Origin: Chloroflexota bacterium
GTDB lineage: Bacteria > Desulfobacterota > Desulfuromonadia > Desulfuromonadales > Geopsychrobacteraceae
Reading direction: 5' to 3'
Assembly (NCBI GenBank): GCA_015222355.1
Contig: JADFVC010000294.1
Coordinates: forward strand, 1 to 6,327
DNA: 6,327 bases
The translations under genes were made by a program, and so were the position numbers. Shown piece by piece: positions 1 to 5,038 of this stretch. How positions within the stretch are numbered: position 1 is the stretch's first letter; each line of letters opens with the position of its first letter. The notes below the pieces were generated by a model. It was not told the DNA's origin. It made no database searches and saw only the letters and a list, made by a program, of their open reading frames with translations.

Positions 1-2
1 AC

Positions 3-164
3 CTTTACGAGATGGTTTTGCATCAAATAGAAAGGCCGCTGATCAACATTATTCTCAACCAGACCCGCGGTAATCAGGTGCGGACTGCCGAAATCCTGGG
101 GATTAACCGCAATACCCTGAGGAAAAAGATTAATACCTTGAACATTGAGGTCAAGCGGGGGTGA
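3..164 (+). CDS. Fis-family helix-turn-helix protein, C-terminal fragment (partial)
   Basis: The window opens inside this gene. The reading frame from base 3 gives 53 residues beginning [13 protein letters not shown] and ends at TGA 162-164. The segment [20 protein letters not shown], followed by KKI, is the classical Fis-type helix-turn-helix. It resembles the C-terminus of E. coli Fis ([20 protein letters not shown], from memory), and the preceding [13 protein letters not shown] matches the Fis helix before it. In this family the second helix of the motif lies in the DNA major groove. The same module ends NtrC-type sigma-54 activators, so the full protein may be a small Fis-like DNA-binding protein or a large response regulator; the missing N-terminus would decide. 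No terminator is visible after the stop, and the IS remnant begins within about 50 bases, so the original downstream context may have been lost. Confidence 0.85.
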   Translation, partial: LYEMVLHQIERPLINIILNQTRGNQVRTAEILGINRNTLRKKINTLNIEVKRG

Positions 165-209
165 GGAACCCGTCAGTACAGCTCTTCACCCAAAAGAAAA
201 CCCCGAAAC

Positions 210-320
210 CAGGTTGCCGACGTTTTTGACCAAAAAGAACCTTTCGACGATACTTGGAACGATGAGCACATGATACTTACTTTCCCATTTTACATGGGCT
301 AAACTTTGCCACTCTCGCAT
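210..320 (-). pseudogene. tnpA: IS200-like transposase tnpA, N-terminal fragment with frameshift
   Basis: Starting at ATG 318-320 on the minus strand, the protein begins MREWQSLAHVKWESKYHVLIVP, the typical opening of IS200-type Y1 transposases (usual pattern xSLxHxKWxCKYHVVFxPKYRRK). After VP the frame goes wrong near 255-257: the current frame reads SIVERFFLVKNVG, whereas a shift of one base gives KYRRKVLFGQKRRQ, exactly the expected continuation. One lost base (AAAG to AAG) explains it. Family resemblance ends about 35 codons in, against a normal length of about 140-150 residues, so the HUH motif and catalytic tyrosine are missing. The frame stays open to a stop near 186 but carries no recognisable sequence there. 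An upstream in-frame ATG at 392 is not the start: it lies in the IS leader, while a GGAAG ribosome binding site precedes the ATG at 320. Confidence 0.85.
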
Positions 321-370
321 GACATTTCTTCCGGGGGGTCCCTTCGGGGATTTCCTCTGGAGGAAATGTC
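321..370 (-). promoter_or_regulatory. tnpA leader stem-loop that sequesters the ribosome binding site
   Basis: Bases 321-332 pair with 359-370 in a 12-bp stem containing one G-T wobble. Inside it, 339-342 pairs with 347-350 across a TTCG loop. On the minus-strand transcript the GGAAG ribosome binding site of tnpA (complement of 328-332) lies within the outer stem, directly before the start codon. IS200 is known to hold transposase expression down with such a leader structure; that this copy did the same is inferred from its position. Confidence 0.65.
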
Positions 371-407
371 TTATAAACTGCTGAAACGGCATAGCCTTTT
401 TTAGTCA

Positions 408-424
408 CACCGGCATAGCCGGTG
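408..424. repeat. IS200-type left-end hairpin
   Basis: CACCGGC, three-base loop ATA, GCCGGTG: a perfect 7-bp stem. It sits about 90 bases upstream of the tnpA start, where IS200/IS605 elements place the subterminal hairpin recognised by the transposase as single-stranded DNA. The assignment rests on position and form; no copy of the intact element is present for comparison. Confidence 0.6.
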
Positions 425-471
425 GTTTACTGAACCCCATAATTAACAATAACCTCATATTTAAAATATCT

Positions 472-999
472 ATGTCTCAAAACTTTTTCGAAAATTCAAA
501 AAAGAACAAAAAACCAAGCATTATCAATAAAACTCAATTCATTTTGGGCTTGATCTTCCTTTTTGTCGGCTCTTTGGAATATTTTACAAGCAGGCCTTGG
601 GAAACTGTTTATTTTCTCAGTAAATTTTCCTTCCTTGAAAAATATTTCCATAAAATGCCTGACATTTTCGGTAGCTTCGGTGGCAATGCTCCTGAACTAT
701 TCCACGTTCTCGCATTCAGCCTGTTAACTTACAGCGTAATCTCTCAAAACAGAAAGAATCTGATTATTGTAAGTATCTTCTGGCTCACCATTGATTCCTT
801 ATTCGAAATCGGCCAGGAATACTCCGCTTTTTTTCATGAGAGTTTAGCTGAAAAGTTTCCCAATAACTCCCTGATCACTGTCTTTGATAATTATTTCCGC
901 AATGGTTCATATGATCATTTTGATTTACTGGCCACTTTGTTTGGTTCACTGATATTTATTCTCCTGGCTAAAATAACCTCTAAACCAAAAAATATATAA
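472..999 (+). CDS. VanZ-like integral membrane protein
   Basis: The protein has 175 residues with four hydrophobic segments at about 21-38, 74-91, 96-111 and 148-167, so it should sit in the inner membrane. The second helix opens with PELFHVLAFSLLTY (His78), the third ends in DSLFEIGQ (Glu112, Gln115), and the fourth opens with DHFDLLATLFGSL (Asp151, Gly158). This spacing of H, E..Q and D....G over four helices is that of VanZ-like proteins, known from teicoplanin resistance in enterococci but mostly of unknown role elsewhere. The sequence is distant, so the family call is tentative. No Shine-Dalgarno sequence precedes the ATG; the 30 bases before it are almost entirely A and T. The gene is clearly more AT-rich than hisG or dnaB and stands alone between the IS remnant and a structured non-coding stretch, which suggests acquisition by transfer. 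Confidence 0.6.
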   Translation: MSQNFFENSKKNKKPSIINKTQFILGLIFLFVGSLEYFTSRPWETVYFLSKFSFLEKYFHKMPDIFGSFGGNAPELFHVLAFSLLTYSVISQNRKNLIIVSIFWLTIDSLFEIGQEYSAFFHESLAEKFPNNSLITVFDNYFRNGSYDHFDLLATLFGSLIFILLAKITSKPKNI

Positions 1000-1329
1000 A
1001 CAGTTCAGCAGAACCGAACAGCTGACAACCGGCGGGTCGCGTCCCGCCAGATGCCTGTTAACCTTTTGGATACCGAGGAACGTCGCGACACCAACGCATC
1101 TGCGTGACTCAGTGCCGGATTTTAAATATCCGGAAACTCTGGATGGACACTAGCTGGTTTTATGATAATCTTTCATCTAATGAGTGTCGACCTTCAGCTG
1201 GCAGCCTTAACTATTCAAAGTTACAGACATTTCCTAGGGCAAGGGATTATCGTGAAAGGTCCTGAAACAAGCTCTAAAATTTTGTAATCATGTGGTTTGC
1301 CCTGAGAGCTTCCCATGACTGGACGAAGA
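1000..1329. other. Non-coding stretch rich in inverted repeats, possible structured RNA or decayed element
   Basis: No convincing gene is seen on either strand. The stretch contains a run of inverted repeats: GGCGGG/CCCGCC at 1031-1036 and 1043-1048; CAGATGC/GCATCTG at 1048-1054 and 1096-1102; CCGGAT/ATCCGG at 1115-1120 and 1128-1133; GACACT/AGTGTC at 1146-1151 and 1183-1188; AGGGCAA/TTGCCCT at 1236-1242 and 1297-1303. They are almost non-overlapping and follow one another along the strand, as in a multi-stem RNA. I do not recognise a known riboswitch or ribozyme core. A separate promoter candidate at 1330-1358 would place this stretch outside the leader of the next gene, so it could also be an independent small RNA or the scar of a mobile element. 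Confidence 0.4.
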
Positions 1330-1358
1330 TTAACACTGCTCAGGATCTTTTATTTAAA
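1330..1358 (+). promoter_or_regulatory. Sigma-70-type promoter candidate for the coiled-coil gene pair
   Basis: TTAACA at 1330-1335 (five of six matches to the -35 consensus) and TTTAAA at 1353-1358 (four of six at -10) are separated by 17 bases, the ideal spacing. Transcription would begin near 1365, giving a leader of under 20 bases that still contains the ribosome binding site GAGAGGTG (1368-1375). This is a prediction from pattern only. Confidence 0.45.
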
Positions 1359-1382
1359 CCATAGGAAGAGAGGTGAAATAAA

Positions 1383-1904
1383 ATGACTTTATGGAAATCT
1401 CTGCGGTTATTAAGAGGGTATTCTGCAAGTGTGAATACAAAGAAAATAGTTAAAAACTTGCTTTTGGTCTCAGTATTTACAGTAGGCATTATGTCTATTC
1501 TGGCTTCAGCAAATTTGGACTCCGTAAAAGGGACATTCATAAAACCGGAAGTCGAATTGCAATTATCTGAGGAATACACTTCGAAAGTGGATAAACTCAA
1601 CAAAAGGGCCTTGGAGACGGAGCTGAACGAACTGGATCAAACTATAAATAATCTTGAAATAAAGATAGCTGAACAGCAACAAGCAATTGAAGCTATTGAA
1701 TCTCAAAAAATTGCTTTGATCAAAAAGATGAAGAGAGGCGTTATTCGGGATGAAAAAAATCCTGAAACAATAGAGTACAAGGCACTGTCAACAAAAAGAT
1801 TTAAGGAACTTGAAGGTCTTGTCAGTTACGTTGTAGATATTGAAGAAATCATACTCAAAAAAGAATATGTTTCTTCAAAATTAACAGGGGCTGCGGAAAA
1901 ATAA
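1383..1904 (+). CDS. Exported coiled-coil protein of unknown function (no Hint domain)
   Basis: I do not recognise the family. The 173-residue protein has a basic N-terminus, a hydrophobic stretch at 25-40 (NLLLVSVFTVGIMSIL) and a possible signal peptidase site after ALA-like ASA (41-43), so it is probably exported or membrane-anchored. From about 68 to 115 it is rich in Glu, Lys, Leu and Ile with heptad-like spacing (LETELNELDQTINNLEIKI), and a second such stretch runs from about 135 to 165: a coiled coil. There is no cysteine, hence no lipobox. The ATG at 1383 is supported by GAGAGGTG seven bases upstream. The next gene starts 63 bases after the stop in the same direction and shows the same plan (hydrophobic segment ending in FxxGIxxxL, then L.TE..EL...I....KI), so the two look like diverged tandem duplicates. 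This one ends in TGAAEK, close to where the neighbour's Hint domain begins. Confidence 0.75.
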   Translation: MTLWKSLRLLRGYSASVNTKKIVKNLLLVSVFTVGIMSILASANLDSVKGTFIKPEVELQLSEEYTSKVDKLNKRALETELNELDQTINNLEIKIAEQQQAIEAIESQKIALIKKMKRGVIRDEKNPETIEYKALSTKRFKELEGLVSYVVDIEEIILKKEYVSSKLTGAAEK

Positions 1905-1909
1905 GTACG

Positions 1910-1946
1910 GAGTTCGTTGGATAAACGATAATCATCGAACGAACTC
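1910..1946 (+). promoter_or_regulatory. Intergenic hairpin between the paired coiled-coil genes
   Basis: GAGTTCGTT (1910-1918) and AACGAACTC (1938-1946) form a perfect 9-bp stem beginning six bases after the upstream stop. It is followed by only a short AATTTTC, so it is a weak terminator at best. It may act as a partial terminator or mRNA-stabilising stem that sets the ratio of the two proteins. It ends nine bases before the next Shine-Dalgarno sequence. Confidence 0.45.
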
Positions 1947-1955
1947 AATTTTCAA

Positions 1956-1961
1956 AGGAGG
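1956..1961 (+). promoter_or_regulatory. Ribosome binding site that decides the start of the Hint protein gene
   Basis: A perfect AGGAGG lies at 1956-1961. It touches the ATG at 1962 (no spacing) but is six bases before the in-frame ATG at 1968. The second ATG is therefore the better start, which shortens the protein by two residues (MKSRK instead of MKMKSRK). Confidence 0.8.
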
Positions 1962-1967
1962 ATGAAA

Positions 1968-2846
1968 ATGAAATCAAGAAAGAATTTCTTATCACTTAAT
2001 AAAGAAACAGAACCTGCTGGATCTTCCGTCGCTTTAAAAGCGATCATATTGATCGCAATATTCGCCACCGGTATTTTTTGTACGCTTGGCTCAGGCTCAA
2101 AACCGCAATCAAGGTCAAAAGCTTATTACCAAGCAAAACAGGAGGCCAAAGATCGCGTAATTGTGATGATTCTCGCTTGTGATGATTCTCAATTACAAAC
2201 CGAAATAGATGAGCTTAACAAGAAAATAAGACAACATAAGGACAAAATAGACCGGATCTACAAAACTGCATATGAGCGTGCACAGCAAAGAGGAATCAAA
2301 GGTTATACTTTTACAGGAACTCCATCGGAAAGAAGAGCAAACAGGGAAGCCAAAGAAAACATCGAACTTTTAAGGGCTGAAAGGGACGAATATCGTAATG
2401 AGATAGAGATTAGGGCCAAGGCAGAAGGCTGTTTTACTGCTGAGACAAAAATTCTCACAGAAAAAGGTCATAAGCGTATTGCTGACATCAAGGCTGGAGA
2501 CAGGGTGCTGACCGTCGATCCGGAAGGGAATCCTGCCACCAACAGAGTAGTCAAAACATTGATATTCAACAATAACCACTACTATTTCATCAATGAAAAA
2601 ATAAAGGTGACCGCACAGCATAGATTCTATACCGGTGATGGATGGACCAAAACTCAAGACCTGAAGATAGGCGACAAGGTCCAGCTTTCTGGTGGTGCTT
2701 TTGAAGAGATCATCTCCAAAGAGAGGTTTCCGGCAGATCTGACGGTCTACAATTTACACATTGCAGACAACCATAACTTTTTCGTTTCAGCTGATGGAAA
2801 GAACGGCTACCTTGTTCACAACTGCGGGAACGGAGGTGGCAAGTAA
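1968..2846 (+). CDS. Membrane-anchored coiled-coil protein with C-terminal Hint (intein-like autoprocessing) domain
   Basis: The protein has 292 residues. Residues 22-40 are hydrophobic (signal or anchor), with Cys38 in a poor lipobox context (GIFC). Residues 74-154 are charged and helical, probably coiled coil. Residues 155-285 form a Hint domain. Its block A starts with the nucleophile Cys155 (CFTAETKILTEKGHKRI), followed by IKAGDRVLTVD; block B is VTAQHRF with His218; then GWTKTQDLKIGDKVQL; block F is VYNLHIADNHNFFV; block G is GYLVHN with His284 and Asn285, followed by Cys286. All residues needed for N-S acyl shift, Asn cyclisation and a +1 nucleophile are present, so cleavage or splicing is chemically possible. 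At 131 residues it has no room for a homing endonuclease. The style matches bacterial intein-like and pretoxin Hint domains of secreted polymorphic toxins, but only CGNGGGK follows instead of a toxin. What it processes is unknown. Confidence 0.85.
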   Translation: MKSRKNFLSLNKETEPAGSSVALKAIILIAIFATGIFCTLGSGSKPQSRSKAYYQAKQEAKDRVIVMILACDDSQLQTEIDELNKKIRQHKDKIDRIYKTAYERAQQRGIKGYTFTGTPSERRANREAKENIELLRAERDEYRNEIEIRAKAEGCFTAETKILTEKGHKRIADIKAGDRVLTVDPEGNPATNRVVKTLIFNNNHYYFINEKIKVTAQHRFYTGDGWTKTQDLKIGDKVQLSGGAFEEIISKERFPADLTVYNLHIADNHNFFVSADGKNGYLVHNCGNGGGK

Positions 2847-2905
2847 TCTAGGTGACGGATTACGGTAACATCATGTAAAAACAAGGCATTGCATTTTTTG
2901 AATAT

Positions 2906-2953
2906 AACTGAAGAAAAGGCAGCATGAGTCATCATGCTGCCTTTTCTTCAGTT
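2906..2953. terminator. Bidirectional Rho-independent terminator, 22-bp perfect stem
   Basis: Bases 2906-2927 and 2932-2953 are exact inverted repeats around the four-base loop GTCA. The GC-rich core GGCAGCATGA/TCATGCTGCC is flanked by an A tract (AAGAAAA) on the left and a T tract (TTTTCTT) on the right, so it works from either side. It lies 59 bases after the Hint gene and beyond the 3' end of the converging dnaB gene, where it would stop both transcripts. Confidence 0.85.
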
Positions 2954-2982
2954 GATGGCGTCGCAAAAATTTCGACGCCATC
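2954..2982. repeat. Second perfect hairpin abutting the terminator
   Basis: GATGGCGTCG (2954-2963) and CGACGCCATC (2973-2982) pair perfectly over 10 bp around an A/T-only loop apart from one C. It starts on the base after the previous hairpin ends. A T run (2990-2994) follows eight bases on, so it may be a backup terminator, or part of a dispersed intergenic repeat that continues to about 3005. Confidence 0.6.
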
Positions 2983-2987
2983 TCATG

Positions 2988-3005
2988 ACTTTTTACGTGT
3001 GCATC
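2988..3005 (+). repeat. Short dispersed repeat, copy 1
   Basis: ACTTTTTACGTGTGCATC matches ACTTTTTGCGAGTGCATC at 6078-6095 at 16 of 18 positions, in the same orientation. The copies lie on the two outer sides of the dnaB-hisI-hisG block, and both are intergenic. Similar strings seem familiar from intergenic DNA of deltaproteobacteria, but I cannot confirm that here. Confidence 0.5.
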
Positions 3006-3115
3006 TTAGTTGATAGTTGATAGAAAATTGCTTTTCCGAGGATCGCGCCTGCGGCGCCTGTGTCCGCCCCTCCCCGCCGCTTTTCTTCGTTTTACCCGCA
3101 CTGGTCCAGAAAGCG

Positions 3116-4489
3116 TCACGAATATCCATCATCCCGCCGTGCCTGACTCTCAAAACGGGTGAATTCCCCGCGGAAGGTCAGATGTACTGTGCCGATCGGC
3201 CCGTTTCGCTGCTTACCGATAATGATTTCAGCATCCTTGTCATGCCCCTTCTCGCAGGTCTTCTCTCGGCTTTTACAATCTTCGCAATAAACCGCCTCAC
3301 GATAGACGAACATGATCACGTCGGCATCCTGTTCGATGGCACCTGATTCGCGCAAGTCAGCCATCATCGGTCGCTTGTCGGTGCGACTCTCCAGCGAACG
3401 GTTCAGCTGTGAGAGGGCAACGACCGGCAGCTGCAGTTCTTTGGCCAGGGCTTTGAGAGAACGGGAAATTTCGGAGATTTCCTGTTGCCGACTTTCCGGA
3501 TTGCTGCCACTCATCAACTGCAGGTAATCGACAATAATCAGCTCCAGCCCATGTTCGGCTTTCAGCCGCCGAGCCTTGGAACGCAGCTCAAGCACCGAAA
3601 TGGCCGGGGTATCATCGATAAAAATCTCTGCCTCGTTGAGTTGGCCGGCGGCCATGGTCAGCTTCGGCCAGTCCGATTCACCAAGATGTCCGGTCCGCAA
3701 CCGCCCGGCGTCAACCTTGGCCAGCGAGCAGAGCATCCGTTGAACCATCTGCTCTTTACTCATCTCCAGCGAGAAGATCACTGCCGAAACTTTCGTCTCG
3801 GCATGAATTGTCGCATACTCGACCAGGTTCAGGGCAAAAGCGGTCTTTCCCATCGACGGCCGACCGGCAATCACCACCAGATCACTCGACTGTAAGCCGG
3901 CAGTCATTTTATCGAGATCGTGATAACCGGTCGGCACCCCGGTGACCAACTCCTTACGTTCAAAGAGTTTCTCGATCGACTTAAAGGTATCTTTCAGAAT
4001 CTCCCGTACCGGGAAATAGGACGGTCGAATACGGTTCTCGGAAATCTCGAAAATCGACTTTTCCGCCTGGTCGAGAATTTCCTCCATATCGCCCCCATCG
4101 TAACCACGGGTGACAATATCGGTTGAGACCTCGATCAGCTTGCGAGCCACCGATTTTTCTTTGACCAGTTTACAATAATAGGCAATGTTGGCCGCCGTCG
4201 GCACGTAGTCGACCAGGGTCGCCAGGTAGGTGCCGCCACCAACCGCTTCCAGTTCATTGTGCGCCTTGAGCTCAGCGGTGACTGTCACCAGGTCAGCGGG
4301 TTCACTTTTTTCCGAAAGTGAAATCAACGCCTTGAAGATCTTTCGATGACTTTCGCGATAAAAATCGTCTGGCAGCAGAAATTCAAGTGCCCGGTTAAGC
4401 GCTTCATTTTCCAGCAGCACCCCACCGAGAACGGACATTTCGGCTTCCAGATTCTGCGGTGGCAAACGATGGGTGTGGCTTTCTTGCAT
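3116..4489 (-). CDS. dnaB: Replicative DNA helicase DnaB
   Basis: This hexameric helicase unwinds DNA 5' to 3' at the replication fork and recruits primase. The 457 residues are the normal length. The N-terminal helical domain (about 8-110, opening PPQNLEAEMSVLGG) binds primase, and a linker leads to the RecA-like motor from about 180 (TGVPTGYHDLDKMTAGLQ). Motifs seen are Walker A GRPSMGKTAF (209-218, Lys215), FSLEMS (239-244), Walker B LIIVDYLQLM (317-326, Asp321), SQLNR (360-364), DLRESGAIEQDAD (378-390) and GKQRNGP (425-431, with the likely arginine finger Arg428). There is no intein, although this gene often hosts one. An unusual insert after FVYRE holds Cys402, Cys405, Cys412 and His416 (CX2CX6CX3H), which could bind zinc. 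The ATG at 4489 follows AGGGG five bases upstream. A terminator separates it from hisI, so it probably has its own promoter. Confidence 0.97.
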   Translation of the reverse strand: MQESHTHRLPPQNLEAEMSVLGGVLLENEALNRALEFLLPDDFYRESHRKIFKALISLSEKSEPADLVTVTAELKAHNELEAVGGGTYLATLVDYVPTAANIAYYCKLVKEKSVARKLIEVSTDIVTRGYDGGDMEEILDQAEKSIFEISENRIRPSYFPVREILKDTFKSIEKLFERKELVTGVPTGYHDLDKMTAGLQSSDLVVIAGRPSMGKTAFALNLVEYATIHAETKVSAVIFSLEMSKEQMVQRMLCSLAKVDAGRLRTGHLGESDWPKLTMAAGQLNEAEIFIDDTPAISVLELRSKARRLKAEHGLELIIVDYLQLMSGSNPESRQQEISEISRSLKALAKELQLPVVALSQLNRSLESRTDKRPMMADLRESGAIEQDADVIMFVYREAVYCEDCKSREKTCEKGHDKDAEIIIGKQRNGPIGTVHLTFRGEFTRFESQARRDDGYS

Positions 4490-4539
4490 AAAAACCCCTG
4501 AGCGGAAATGAGCCCGTAGGATATCAGAGTCGGCTGAAA

Positions 4540-4571
4540 TAAAAAAGACGGAGGATTTTCAGCCTGCCGCC
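4540..4571 (-). terminator. Rho-independent terminator after hisI
   Basis: On the minus strand GGCGGCAGG pairs with CCTCCGTC (one bulged C, one G-T wobble) around an eight-base loop, and TTTTTT follows directly (complement of 4541-4546). It lies 40 bases beyond the hisI stop and about 50 before the dnaB start, so it should end the hisG-hisI transcript and insulate dnaB. Confidence 0.75.
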
Positions 4572-4610
4572 TTTTATGTTGCAAATCACAGCTAAATAGA
4601 ATCGTTTCGA

Positions 4611-5009
4611 CTATTTTACAAAAGTCAGCTGCTCATTCGACAGATCCAGCTGACGATAGAAGCAGCTGGCGCGAGTCGCCCCGGTTGCCGGATCTTTGGT
4701 GTGACAGGCGCCGCCACCCTGGGGTTCGACACGATAAATCAAGGCATCCTGATCGCAGTCGGTGAGGATTTCAACGATCTTCAGAAAATCCCCCGACGTC
4801 TCCCCCTTGGTCCACAACTCATTGCGCGAGGTTGACCAGAAGGTCGCCATCCCTTTTTGTAAAGTGGTGGCAAAGGCTTCAGCGTTGACGTAGGCAAGCA
4901 TCAGGATGCGGCCATCACTGGCATCCTGCACAACCGCTGGCACGTAACCACCGCGTTTTTCAAAATCGATGCGCAGCTCTGCGCCTTCTTCCAACAATTT
5001 TTTATCCAT
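4611..5009 (-). CDS. hisI: Phosphoribosyl-AMP cyclohydrolase
   Basis: HisI opens the adenine ring of phosphoribosyl-AMP, the third step of histidine synthesis, in the cytoplasm. The 132-residue protein is the monofunctional form with no HisE domain fused behind it. Expected motifs are all present: RILMLAYVN (34-42), WSTSRNELWTKGETSGD (58-74), DCDQDALIY (84-92; Asp84, Asp86 and Asp88 as metal ligands, with Cys85), GGGACHTKD (98-106, Cys102) and RASCFYR (113-119, Cys116). The cysteines are the zinc ligands of the family. The ATG at 5009 has AGGAG seven bases before it. The gene begins 29 bases after the hisG stop on the same strand, so the two are probably cotranscribed and end at the terminator downstream. 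HisE, which makes the substrate, is not in the window. Confidence 0.96.
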   Translation of the reverse strand: MDKKLLEEGAELRIDFEKRGGYVPAVVQDASDGRILMLAYVNAEAFATTLQKGMATFWSTSRNELWTKGETSGDFLKIVEILTDCDQDALIYRVEPQGGGACHTKDPATGATRASCFYRQLDLSNEQLTFVK

Positions 5010-5038
5010 GATTTGACTCCTGAAATGTCTGTTTGAAT

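Larger units (their letters stand above)
210..430 (-). mobile_element. IS200/IS605-family insertion sequence remnant (left end plus start of tnpA)
   Basis: Read on the minus strand, the order is a left-end hairpin (408-424), a leader with a long stem-loop (321-370), and then the start of a Y1 transposase (from 320). This is the arrangement of IS200-type elements, which carry palindromic hairpins at their ends instead of terminal inverted repeats. The ten-base string cggcatagcc occurs twice (387-396 and 411-420), the second copy inside the end hairpin. Recognisable transposase sequence stops near 210, so the catalytic HUH and Tyr part and the right end are gone. No tnpB or other accessory gene is present. 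The outer boundary near 430 is an estimate, because these elements make no target duplication to mark it. Confidence 0.75.

Noticed and set aside
321..392. Longer tnpA reading frame starting at 392
   Set aside because: It translates the IS leader hairpin; the real family N-terminus begins at 320 after a ribosome binding site.
1000..1329. c-di-GMP or other known riboswitch upstream of the coiled-coil genes
   Set aside because: No known aptamer core could be recognised, and the promoter candidate lies downstream of the structured stretch.
1000..1329. Omega-RNA or TnpB/IscB guide RNA linked to the IS200 remnant
   Set aside because: No tnpB or iscB gene is present, and the remnant lies more than 500 bases away on the other side of a gene.
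2430..2825. Hint domain as an intein that moved out of the neighbouring dnaB
   Set aside because: DnaB is a common intein host, but here the Hint domain is fused to an unrelated exported protein, its sequence style is that of pretoxin Hint domains, and dnaB itself is intact with no scar.
2843..2863. GTAATC/GATTAC inverted repeat over the stop codon of the Hint gene
   Set aside because: Six A/T-rich base pairs around a nine-base loop is near what chance gives, and the strong terminator lies only 43 bases further on.
3008..3021. AGTTGAT tandem duplication
   Set aside because: Only two seven-base units; too short to support a functional repeat.
3017..3346. Plus-strand open frame opposite the end of dnaB
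   Set aside because: It overlaps a certain gene on the other strand, has no recognisable protein features, and shows the composition expected of an antisense shadow. The same holds for the other plus-strand frames within dnaB and hisG.
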